From the NCBI RefSeq assembly GCF_020181655.1, contig NZ_CP084032.1:124001-188000 (forward strand): a DNA stretch of 64,000 nucleotides, given 5' to 3'. Position 1 is the stretch's first letter. Each line of letters starts with the position of its first letter. The notes beneath the pieces are model-generated. The model was not told where the DNA came from, did not search any database, and worked only from the letters and a program-made list of their open reading frames with translations. Source of the stretch: Pectobacterium colocasium. GTDB lineage: Bacteria > Pseudomonadota > Gammaproteobacteria > Enterobacterales > Enterobacteriaceae. Made by a program: the position numbers and the translations under genes. Of the stretch, positions 27,087 to 33,727 are shown piece after piece.

Positions 27087-27146
27087 TGACTTCACTATTT
27101 GACTTCAAATGAATGGGTTCTATAATGACTTCAAAAAATGACATCA
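27087..27146 (+). promoter_or_regulatory. hicA promoter with 13-bp-spaced TGACTTCA repeats
   Basis: TTGACT (27099-27104) and TATAAT (27121-27126) are 16 bases apart and form a strong promoter. The octamer TGACTTCA occurs at 27087, 27100 and 27126, with TGACATCA at 27139: spacings 13, 26 and 13. One copy overlaps the -35 and another the last base of the -10, so a protein bound here would block transcription. HicB, the DNA-binding antitoxin of this module, is the obvious candidate. The expected transcription start near 27133 means translation begins downstream of the ATGs at 27113 and 27125. Confidence 0.7.
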
Positions 27147-27157
27147 TGGAATCGGCA

Positions 27158-27433
27158 ATGCAGGGAAAACTAGCCAGTCTACGAAAAAAGCAGCGAGAAA
27201 CGCTGAGCCAAATTTTCAAAACACCCGTGCTTTCAGGTGTTAAATGGTCAAATGTTGAGTCACTCATCACTGCGTTAGGTGGTGAAATTAAGGAAGGTAG
27301 CGGGTCACGGGTGCGATTTTTATTGAATGGGAGTATTGCCCGATTCCATCGTCCTCACCCGTCACCAGATACCGATAAAGGCGCACTGGTTAGCCTGCGC
27401 GAATGGCTGGAAAGTATAGGAGTAAAACCATGA
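27158..27433 (+). CDS. hicA: HicA-family mRNA interferase toxin
   Basis: A 91-residue toxin of the HicA/YcfA double-stranded-RNA-binding-like fold. The core reads VKWSNVESLITALGGEIKEG, SGSRVRFLLNG, then ARFHRPHP with the catalytic His, and LREWLESIGVKP at the end. I chose the ATG at 27158, which lies downstream of the mapped promoter and has GGA 7 bases upstream; 27146 is an alternative. ATGs at 27113 and 27125 overlap the -10 box. The N-terminal KKQRETLSQIF helix is typical of the longer HicA variants. It overlaps hicB by 4 bases. Confidence 0.85.
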   Translation: MQGKLASLRKKQRETLSQIFKTPVLSGVKWSNVESLITALGGEIKEGSGSRVRFLLNGSIARFHRPHPSPDTDKGALVSLREWLESIGVKP

Positions 27434-27792
27434 CTAAAGCACTTAACACACCAAATACGATGGTGGTTTCCGGCCAGCCGGCCATTATCAGTTACGTACC
27501 GGAAATCGGTATGTTTCGCGGCAAGTTTATTGGCTTATCTGGCTACTGTGATTTTGTCGCCGACAGTATTAATGGCTTGAGGAGTGAGGGTGAAATTTCG
27601 CTACGTGAATATCTGGAAGATTGTCAGGAAAACGGCATTGAACCTTACGAGCGTGAAGAGAAAGTGAAAACGTTCACTCTTCGTTATCCTGAATCATTCG
27701 GGGAACGGCTGACCATTGCGGCAGCTGAGCGCCAAATTTCAGTGAATGCGTTTATTGTCGAAACACTTAACGAACATATGAAACAGGTATAA
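27430..27792 (+). CDS. hicB: HicB-family antitoxin
   Basis: A 120-residue antitoxin. The N-terminal part (AIISYVPEIGMFRGKFIGLSGYCDF) is a degenerate RNase H-like HicB domain. The C-terminal part (TLRYPESFGERLTIAAAERQ, VNAFIVETLNEHM) is a ribbon-helix-helix DNA-binding domain, so it can repress its own operon. The ATG overlaps the hicA stop (ATGA), giving the usual toxin-first order. The module sits between cpxP and fieF, which are adjacent in E. coli, so it is part of inserted DNA. Confidence 0.87.
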   Translation: MTKALNTPNTMVVSGQPAIISYVPEIGMFRGKFIGLSGYCDFVADSINGLRSEGEISLREYLEDCQENGIEPYEREEKVKTFTLRYPESFGERLTIAAAERQISVNAFIVETLNEHMKQV

Positions 27793-27798
27793 CTGGCT

Positions 27799-27815
27799 GC
27801 CGCTTTGGCGGTTTT
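27799..27815 (+). terminator. Possible terminator after hicAB
   Basis: Short stem CCGC / GCGG with a TTTG loop followed by TTTTATT, 8 bases after the hicB stop. The stem is weak. Confidence 0.4.
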
Positions 27816-28166
27816 ATTGCATAAAAACAACAGTGCAAACGCGTATTACACCGCAACATCTCTTGGTGCCGCTACGCTTTACCGATAGAAACCGGATACA
27901 AAGCAGTGCTAGAAAGGCACGAAAAAAGACAGCATAAGGAAGTGGTAACGCGTAGAATATGAGCACCAAAAATGATGCTCATGAATGTTCCCTTACCTGT
28001 TTTCAGGCTTTTGGCTGACATCCTCATAAAAGCACGCTGAAACACCCTTGGCCGCTCGCCGATTACACGGCGATGTCATACTTTCCCTGTACCATTGCTC
28101 CATCGCGTTAGCCTCTGCCACGACAGGGGGGCGCATTCTTTTATGTTAACTTTTGATATCAATACC
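27816..28166. other. Intergenic region between hicB and sotB
   Basis: About 350 bases with no credible gene. It contains two short inverted repeats, ATGAGCA / TGCTCAT (27959-27982) and CGCCG / CGGCG near 28060. No repeat family seen elsewhere in the window occurs here. Confidence 0.5.
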
Positions 28167-29354
28167 ATGACCCGTTCTTCCCGTTCGACCGCCTGGTTAC
28201 GCGTCGTCAGCCTTTCTCTGGCGGCATTCATTTTTAACACCGCGGAATTTGCCCCTGTTGCGTTACTGTCAGACATTGCCGCCAGCTTTTCCATGAGCGC
28301 CGCGCAGGTTGGGCTGATCATCACGATTTACGCCTGGGTGGTCGGGCTGATGTCGTTGCCCTGCATGCTACTGTCCAGTGATATGGAACGACGCAGCCTG
28401 CTGATCAAAATCTTTATCCTGTTTGTCGTCAGCAATGTGCTGTCTGGTCTGGCCTGGAATTATTGGGTGCTGGTCATTGCCCGTATCGGTGTGGCGCTGG
28501 CTCACGCGGTGTTCTGGTCAATTACGGCATCGCTGGTGGTACGGTTGGCGCCTGCGGACAAAAAGGCGCAGGCATTAAGTTTGCTGGCGACCGGCACGGC
28601 GCTGGCGCTGGTGCTAGGGTTACCGCTGGGACGTGTGGTCGGGCAGTATTTGGGCTGGCGTGTAACGTTTGTCCTTATTGGCTTGATCGCCGCAGCGATT
28701 ATGCTGGGTCTGATGAAACTGTTGCCCGTGTTGCCGAGCAGCAATTCCGGTTCGTTGAAGAGTTTGCCTCTCCTGCTTAAGCGTCCGGCCTTGCTGTGCG
28801 TGTACGGCCTGACGGTGATGATCGTAACGGCGCACTTTACCGCCTACAGTTATATTGAGCCGTTTATCCAGAAAGTGGCGTTGCTGAGTGAGAATTTCAC
28901 TACTATCTTGCTGTTGATTTTTGGCGGTGCCGGCATCATTGGCAGTATGTTGTTTAGCCGCTACAGCAGCAAATACCCAGCGGGATTCCTGATTGTTTCC
29001 TTCGCGTTTTTGGCGGTGTGTTTGCTGTTACTGCTGCCGTTGTCATTCAGCGGCTGGAGTCTGTCGACGTTGTGTATCGTCTGGGGCATCGCCATTATGG
29101 CGCTGAGTCTGGGGATGCAGGTTAAGGTGCTAACGCTGGCATCGGATGCGACCGACGTGGCAATGGCGCTCTATTCGGGGATTTATAACATTGGGATCGG
29201 CGGCGGTGCGCTGCTGGGCAATCAGGTTATTATCCATTTGGGCCTGCCTGACATCGGTTTCATCGGTGCGGCGATGGCGATGTTGGCGACGGCATGCTGT
29301 ATTTTTACGTTTGTTCGCTATTCCCGTGTGTTAAAAACGCCATTAACGAGCTGA
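28167..29354 (+). CDS. sotB: Sugar efflux transporter SotB (MFS)
   Basis: A 395-residue, 12-segment major-facilitator exporter of the DHA1 group. It aligns along its whole length with SotB/Yde[21 protein letters not shown] at the start, [70 protein letters not shown] and [20 protein letters not shown]. SotB exports arabinose, lactose and IPTG-type sugars and was described in soft-rot Erwinia as well as E. coli. I prefer the ATG at 28167 by homologue length, although its ribosome-binding site is weak; an in-frame ATG at 28143 would add 8 residues. Confidence 0.93.
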   Translation: MTRSSRSTAWLRVVSLSLAAFIFNTAEFAPVALLSDIAASFSMSAAQVGLIITIYAWVVGLMSLPCMLLSSDMERRSLLIKIFILFVVSNVLSGLAWNYWVLVIARIGVALAHAVFWSITASLVVRLAPADKKAQALSLLATGTALALVLGLPLGRVVGQYLGWRVTFVLIGLIAAAIMLGLMKLLPVLPSSNSGSLKSLPLLLKRPALLCVYGLTVMIVTAHFTAYSYIEPFIQKVALLSENFTTILLLIFGGAGIIGSMLFSRYSSKYPAGFLIVSFAFLAVCLLLLLPLSFSGWSLSTLCIVWGIAIMALSLGMQVKVLTLASDATDVAMALYSGIYNIGIGGGALLGNQVIIHLGLPDIGFIGAAMAMLATACCIFTFVRYSRVLKTPLTS

Positions 29355-29374
29355 ATGCAGGGCATTATCAGGCT

Positions 29375-29482
29375 AATGCCAATCGTTGAAGCATTGAGAT
29401 ACACGGGGCGACCACAGGGGTGAGGCCTCCTGCGGGAACCTCCCCCTGTGTTTCCCCTAATAACGGGCTTAAGTGACCAGTA
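29375..29482 (+). repeat. Dispersed palindromic repeat, copy B
   Basis: Second copy of the ~110 bp element seen at 18595-18710. Shared blocks are GAGATACACGGGGCGACCAC, CTGCGGGAACCTC, GTGTTTCCCCTAA and CTTAAGTGACCAG. The central hairpin arms CACAGGGGTGAGG and CCTCCCCCTGTG have changed together, so pairing is kept. It separates sotB from fieF. Confidence 0.85.
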
Positions 29483-29510
29483 GCGGCTTTTGCCATTACG
29501 TGAGGGCATG

Positions 29511-30413
29511 ATGAATCCACACTATGCACGTCTGGTGACGCTAGCCGCTGTGAGCGCGACGGCTGTGGCGCTGGTGCTGTTCATAATGAAAGTGTTTGCC
29601 TGGTGGCACACCGGTTCGGTGAGCCTGCTGGCATCGCTGGTTGATTCGCTGGTGGACATCGCCGCGTCGCTGGTGAACCTGCTGGTGGTGCGCTATTCGT
29701 TGCAGCCGGCGGATACCGAACATGCGTTTGGCCACGGTAAGGCGGAATCGCTGGCGGCGCTGGCGCAGAGCATGTTTATCTCCGGTTCGGCACTGTTCCT
29801 GATTCTGACGGGGTTGCAACACTCGCTGGAACCGCAGACGCTGCACGCGCCGGAAGTGGGCGTGTGGGTGACGCTCATTGCGCTCGTGGCCACGCTGCTG
29901 CTGGTATCGTTCCAGCGTTGGGTCGTGAAGCGTACGCACAGTCAGGCGGTACGGGCGGATATGCTGCATTATCAGTCCGATCTGTTGATGAACGGCGCGA
30001 TTCTGGTGGCGTTGGCACTCAGTTGGAAAGGTGTTACGCGCGCCGACTCGCTGTTTGCATTGGGTATCGGTGTCTATATTTTATACAGCGCGTTGCGCAT
30101 GGGGTATGACGCCGTGCAGTCGCTGCTGGATCGGGCGCTGCCGGAGGACGAGCATCGCGCCATTGCTGAGGTTATCGTAAACTGGCCGGGGATTCGCGGC
30201 GCCCATGCGTTGCGTACCCGACGTTCCGGTCCAACGCGCTTTATTCAGCTGCATCTGGAAATGGATGATGCCCTGCCGCTGGTTCAGGCTCATCAAATTG
30301 CAGATGAACTGGAGCAGGCATTACTTAAACAGTTTCCGGGTGCCGATATTATTATCCATCAGGATCCGATTTCCGTCGTGCCGGAAAATCAGCGTGGCAG
30401 GCTGGCGGTATAG
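29511..30413 (+). CDS. fieF: Ferrous-iron/zinc efflux cation diffusion facilitator
   Basis: A 300-residue inner-membrane CDF transporter that exports divalent metals in exchange for protons. Six membrane segments hold the metal site Asp in [13 protein letters not shown] (near residue 45) and the HYQSDLLMN motif (near residue 153). The cytoplasmic C-terminal domain has [18 protein letters not shown] and IIHQDP. The ATG at 29511 gives the same length as E. coli FieF; the preceding in-frame ATG at 29508 is possible. GAGGG lies just upstream. The fieF-pfkA order is conserved. Confidence 0.94.
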   Translation: MNPHYARLVTLAAVSATAVALVLFIMKVFAWWHTGSVSLLASLVDSLVDIAASLVNLLVVRYSLQPADTEHAFGHGKAESLAALAQSMFISGSALFLILTGLQHSLEPQTLHAPEVGVWVTLIALVATLLLVSFQRWVVKRTHSQAVRADMLHYQSDLLMNGAILVALALSWKGVTRADSLFALGIGVYILYSALRMGYDAVQSLLDRALPEDEHRAIAEVIVNWPGIRGAHALRTRRSGPTRFIQLHLEMDDALPLVQAHQIADELEQALLKQFPGADIIIHQDPISVVPENQRGRLAV

Positions 30414-30483
30414 TCGGCCATGTTTCGCATTTTATGTTAAAAACGTGATACGCCATGAAAATTTATGCACAATTTAGCCTGAC

Positions 30484-30517
30484 CTGAATCAATTCAGCTT
30501 CGGGTGTTTGTTATAAT
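30484..30517 (+). promoter_or_regulatory. pfkA promoter with Cra-like operator
   Basis: CTGAATCAATTCAG (30484-30497) has perfect 6 bp arms and closely resembles the Cra (FruR) site core TGAAACGATTCA. A TATAAT at 30512-30517 follows, so the operator covers the -35 area. Cra represses pfkA in E. coli. Confidence 0.6.
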
Positions 30518-30618
30518 ATGCTAATAAAAGAATAAGGCGTTGCTGCCTGTTTCACGGCGGCGGTGAATTTACGATAGAAGAATCCTGCAAAATTACATCT
30601 ACAAGTCCAGAGGTTGTC

Positions 30619-31581
30619 ATGATTAGAAGAATCGGAGTGTTGACGAGCGGTGGCGATGCACCAGGTATGAATGCCGCAATTCGTGGTGTGGTTCGCGCTG
30701 CGCTAACGGAAGGGCTGGAAGTTTACGGCATTTATGATGGTTATCAGGGCTTGTATGAAGATCGCATGGAGCAGTTGGATCGCTACAGCGTATCGGATGT
30801 GATTAACCGTGGCGGTACGTTTCTGGGATCCGCTCGTTTCCCGCAGTTCCGTGATGAAGCGGTGCGTCAGGTTTGCGTAGAAAATATGAAAAGACGCGGT
30901 CTGGATGCGCTGGTGGTTATCGGCGGTGACGGTTCCTATATGGGTGCGAAACGTCTGACCGAAATGGGTTTCCCTTGTATCGGCTTACCGGGCACGATCG
31001 ATAACGACGTGGCGGGTACGGACTACACTATCGGCTACTTTACCGCGCTGGAAACCGTGCTGGAAGCGATTGACCGCCTGCGCGACACCTCCTCTTCCCA
31101 CCAGCGTATTTCTATTGTGGAAGTGATGGGGCGCCACTGTGGTGACCTGACGCTGGCGGCGGCGATTGCCGGTGGTTGTGAATTCATCGTTCTGCCGGAA
31201 GTGCCGTTCAGCCCGGAAGATCTGGTCTGCGAAATCAAAGCAGGTATTGAGAAAGGCAAAAAACACGCGATTGTGGCGATCACTGAACTGGTGTGCGACG
31301 TCGACGAACTGGCGAAATATATTGAAAAAGAAACGGGGCGCGAAACCCGTGCGACCGTGCTCGGCCACATTCAGCGCGGTGGTTCACCGGTGGCGTATGA
31401 CCGTATTCTGGCTTCGCGTATGGGCGCTTATTCTATCGAACTGTTGCAGCAGGGCTACGGCGGCCGCTGTGTCGGTATCCAGAATGAAAAAATGGTGCAC
31501 CACGACATCATCGACGCCATTGAGAACATGAAACGTCCTTTCAAAGGCGACTGGCTGGATACAGCGAAAAAACTGTTCTGA
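30619..31581 (+). CDS. pfkA: ATP-dependent 6-phosphofructokinase
   Basis: A 320-residue glycolytic enzyme that phosphorylates fructose-6-phosphate. The N-terminal ATP site [18 protein letters not shown] is complete. GGDGSYMGA binds ATP and Mg, [19 protein letters not shown] carries the catalytic Asp, [11 protein letters not shown] and the C-terminal [16 protein letters not shown] bind substrate. Length equals that of E. coli PfkA. AGAGGTTGTC precedes the ATG. It is monocistronic, with a Cra-like operator upstream and repeat copy 2 downstream. Confidence 0.97.
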   Translation: MIRRIGVLTSGGDAPGMNAAIRGVVRAALTEGLEVYGIYDGYQGLYEDRMEQLDRYSVSDVINRGGTFLGSARFPQFRDEAVRQVCVENMKRRGLDALVVIGGDGSYMGAKRLTEMGFPCIGLPGTIDNDVAGTDYTIGYFTALETVLEAIDRLRDTSSSHQRISIVEVMGRHCGDLTLAAAIAGGCEFIVLPEVPFSPEDLVCEIKAGIEKGKKHAIVAITELVCDVDELAKYIEKETGRETRATVLGHIQRGGSPVAYDRILASRMGAYSIELLQQGYGGRCVGIQNEKMVHHDIIDAIENMKRPFKGDWLDTAKKLF

Positions 31582-31680
31582 TCCACGAATTGATGCGCTC
31601 GCTAAGTGACGGCGACACCAATCTTGCAGGTTTTGCTGTTATCCGGCGTAAAAAATTATGCTGAGGAGATAGCAGGCTTA

Positions 31681-31891
31681 GGATGAGCCGCAGGGACGCG
31701 GCGAAAGCTTGCGCCACGCATGGAGCGTGTCGCAAGCGGTCCGTTAAGCTGGATATCGACGAAGGCACCGCGTCAGCGGCATAATTTCCGCCGAAAGCCT
31801 GGGGTCACGGGGCGAGCGGCGTTTGAGCCGTCCCGTGTCGGGCGCGTGCTACGAGGTAGCATGAAAATAACGTCATTATCGCGCACGAAAC
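31681..31891 (-). repeat. Dispersed GC-rich ~210 bp repeat, copy 2
   Basis: Inverted relative to 19799-20011 and collinear with it over the whole length. Shared blocks include GCGCCCGACACGG, CCCCGTGACCCC, GGCTTTC, GGACCGC, GCTTTCGC and GTTTCGTGCGCG. It lies in the 502-base gap between pfkA and the LysR gene; the rest of the gap (31892-32083) holds only the regulator's upstream region. Confidence 0.75.
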
Positions 31892-32083
31892 TATCTCCTG
31901 GATTATATAAAATCTAGAAGACGGCATTAAGTGGAAATGCTCTCTCCGTTATTCCCCTCATCACGCCAGCTGCTACGCATATAACCGACGAGCATATAAA
32001 AATCGGTTTTATTATTTTTTCTGCACGTTCAGACCTGCTAGCCTGCCCGTTACTTCCGTCCTGATGACACGCTGATTGCTGCT

Positions 32084-33013
32084 ATGAACATCGATCTTCG
32101 CCAACTGCGGCACTTTATTGCTCTGATTGAACATCGAAATTTTACGTCGGCAGCACAGGCGATGAAGCTTTCTCAATCCGCTTTCAGCCGTAGCATCCAG
32201 TCGCTGGAGCAGACCATTGGCACTCGCCTGATTGATCGAATGAACCAACTGGAGCCGACGCCGAAAGGGCTGGTGGTGCTGGAACACGCGCGCCGCCTGA
32301 TTAATCAGACGCACGATTTGTTTAACGATATCCAGCAGTTCAATGAGAAAGAGGCGGGTGAAGTGAATTTTGGCTGCGGACCAGCCCCCGCCGCCTGGCT
32401 GATGCCGCAGGTGATCGGGGCGTTCTCCCGACATTACCCGAAGGTGCGGATGGTTTTTCGTGTCGATAACTGGCAGGCACTGGGCCATCGGCTGATGGCC
32501 GAAGAGCTGGATTTTATCGTGGCGGATATGCGCAATTTTGAATTTGATACCCGCTATCGTGTTCAGCCGCTGAGCCAGCACCGTTGGGGCTTCTGCTGCC
32601 GTAGCGGGCACCCATTGGCGGTACAGGAAGAAATTACCGTTGAGCAGTTCTTTTCCTATCCGCTGGCGGCAACGATCCGCCCACCCAACCTGCACCGTGC
32701 GCTGGTGCAACTGAGCGGTAAACTGGATATTCGTACCAGCATTGAGTGTGAGAATGGCTACAGTCTGCTAGACGTGGTGCGCCATTCGGATGCTATTGGG
32801 ACGACCAACCATTTCAACGAGCCCGATCGGCACGGGATTCATATGTTGAAGATTGCGGGGCTAGACGACAACACCGACGAATTTTATACCCACTACGGCA
32901 TTATTTATCTGGCGGACGCCCGTCTGTCCCTGCTGGCACGCAAGTTGATTGAAACCTTCGTGCAGGTCGATGGCGACCTGCACGGTACGCCTGCGGCGCT
33001 TACAGCGGAGTGA
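32084..33013 (+). CDS. LysR-family transcriptional regulator
   Basis: A 309-residue regulator. The winged helix-turn-helix is at residues 5-65 (LRQLRHFIALIEHRNFTSAA, KLSQSAFSRSIQSLEQTIG). The effector-binding domain from about residue 90 has GEVNFGCGPAPAAWLMPQVI and LDFIVADMRNFEF. The effector is unknown. The gene is convergent with the uptake locus, and its stop overlaps that of the DUF6250 gene by 14 bases, so it is physically tied to the locus and may control it. No strong ribosome-binding site precedes the ATG. Confidence 0.9.
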   Translation: MNIDLRQLRHFIALIEHRNFTSAAQAMKLSQSAFSRSIQSLEQTIGTRLIDRMNQLEPTPKGLVVLEHARRLINQTHDLFNDIQQFNEKEAGEVNFGCGPAPAAWLMPQVIGAFSRHYPKVRMVFRVDNWQALGHRLMAEELDFIVADMRNFEFDTRYRVQPLSQHRWGFCCRSGHPLAVQEEITVEQFFSYPLAATIRPPNLHRALVQLSGKLDIRTSIECENGYSLLDVVRHSDAIGTTNHFNEPDRHGIHMLKIAGLDDNTDEFYTHYGIIYLADARLSLLARKLIETFVQVDGDLHGTPAALTAE

Positions 33014-33692
33014 TGCTGAAATCACTGATTTCCTGACGTGAAAAAACGGTCCGAAAGCCGAAATAGCCTGAGGCTGGCGTATTTGGATAGCTGGCGTGGA
33101 AATAAAGCACATTATCGACCCAAAAACGCGTTTCCCGCCGATCCACTTCAATCACGATGCGATAGCGATGATGAGAGCGCAGCAGATGCGCAGCATCGGT
33201 ATATTCGCCAAGCAGCAGGCGCTCGCCGTGACCATCGTAATACCGAAAACGCGTGGTGCTGTTCCAGTTACCGCCCATGCCGACATAGTACAAATTCAGG
33301 CTGTCATATTCGTTGAGCTTGCCGTACCGGGTAAACAGGTTCGGGTGATGCAGGTCGCGCGCGGCCCAGAACTGGTTCACGTCGGACACGCGGTCGTAAG
33401 GGCGATCCGCGACTAAAACCTCGCGCGTGAAGGCGATACGGTAGGTGCCCGAGAGTGGGGCGTCTAGCCAGATCGTCAGCCCGGCGGCGCTTTCCAGCCT
33501 CAGATGTTCCGGCGTGGTCTGGATCGCCGTGCGGTCAGGGTCTTCCTGCTCCACCTGCCAGCGTAGCGGCTGACCGGTTGAATCCGTGGACCAGATAAAC
33601 GTTGAACGGTGTGGCGAATCGATAATGTCATGTGTGCCGCCTGCCTGTGGCGACAGGAGGTGCGTGTTTTCAGTACAGCCTGGGTCAGTCAT
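33000..33692 (-). CDS. DUF6250-like beta-sandwich protein
   Basis: A 230-residue protein, strand-rich, with FWAARDLHHPNLFTRYGKL, YYVGMGGNWNSTTRFRYYDG and VDNVLYFHASYPNTPASGYF, followed by FGFRTVFSRQEISDF. This pattern suits a concanavalin-like carbohydrate-binding or glycoside-acting fold, and I recall it as DUF6250. It has no signal peptide, so it should be cytoplasmic, unlike its Tat-exported neighbour. I chose the ATG at 33690-33692 because AGGA lies upstream; the ATG at 33726-33728 overlapping the preceding stop (TAATG) is a real alternative. Substrate and activity are not known. Confidence 0.75.
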   Translation of the reverse strand: MTDPGCTENTHLLSPQAGGTHDIIDSPHRSTFIWSTDSTGQPLRWQVEQEDPDRTAIQTTPEHLRLESAAGLTIWLDAPLSGTYRIAFTREVLVADRPYDRVSDVNQFWAARDLHHPNLFTRYGKLNEYDSLNLYYVGMGGNWNSTTRFRYYDGHGERLLLGEYTDAAHLLRSHHRYRIVIEVDRRETRFWVDNVLYFHASYPNTPASGYFGFRTVFSRQEISDFSITPL

Positions 33693-33727
33693 GGTGATGT
33701 CCTGTAGCGTGCCGCCGGGTGGCGGCA

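Noticed and set aside
27113..27157. Earlier start codons for hicA at 27113 and 27125
   Set aside because: They lie upstream of or within the TATAAT box of a well-formed promoter, so they would not be in the transcript from it.
28056..28075. Short GC hairpin upstream of sotB as a riboswitch or terminator
   Set aside because: Five-bp stem without a T run or wider structure; too weak to support a call.
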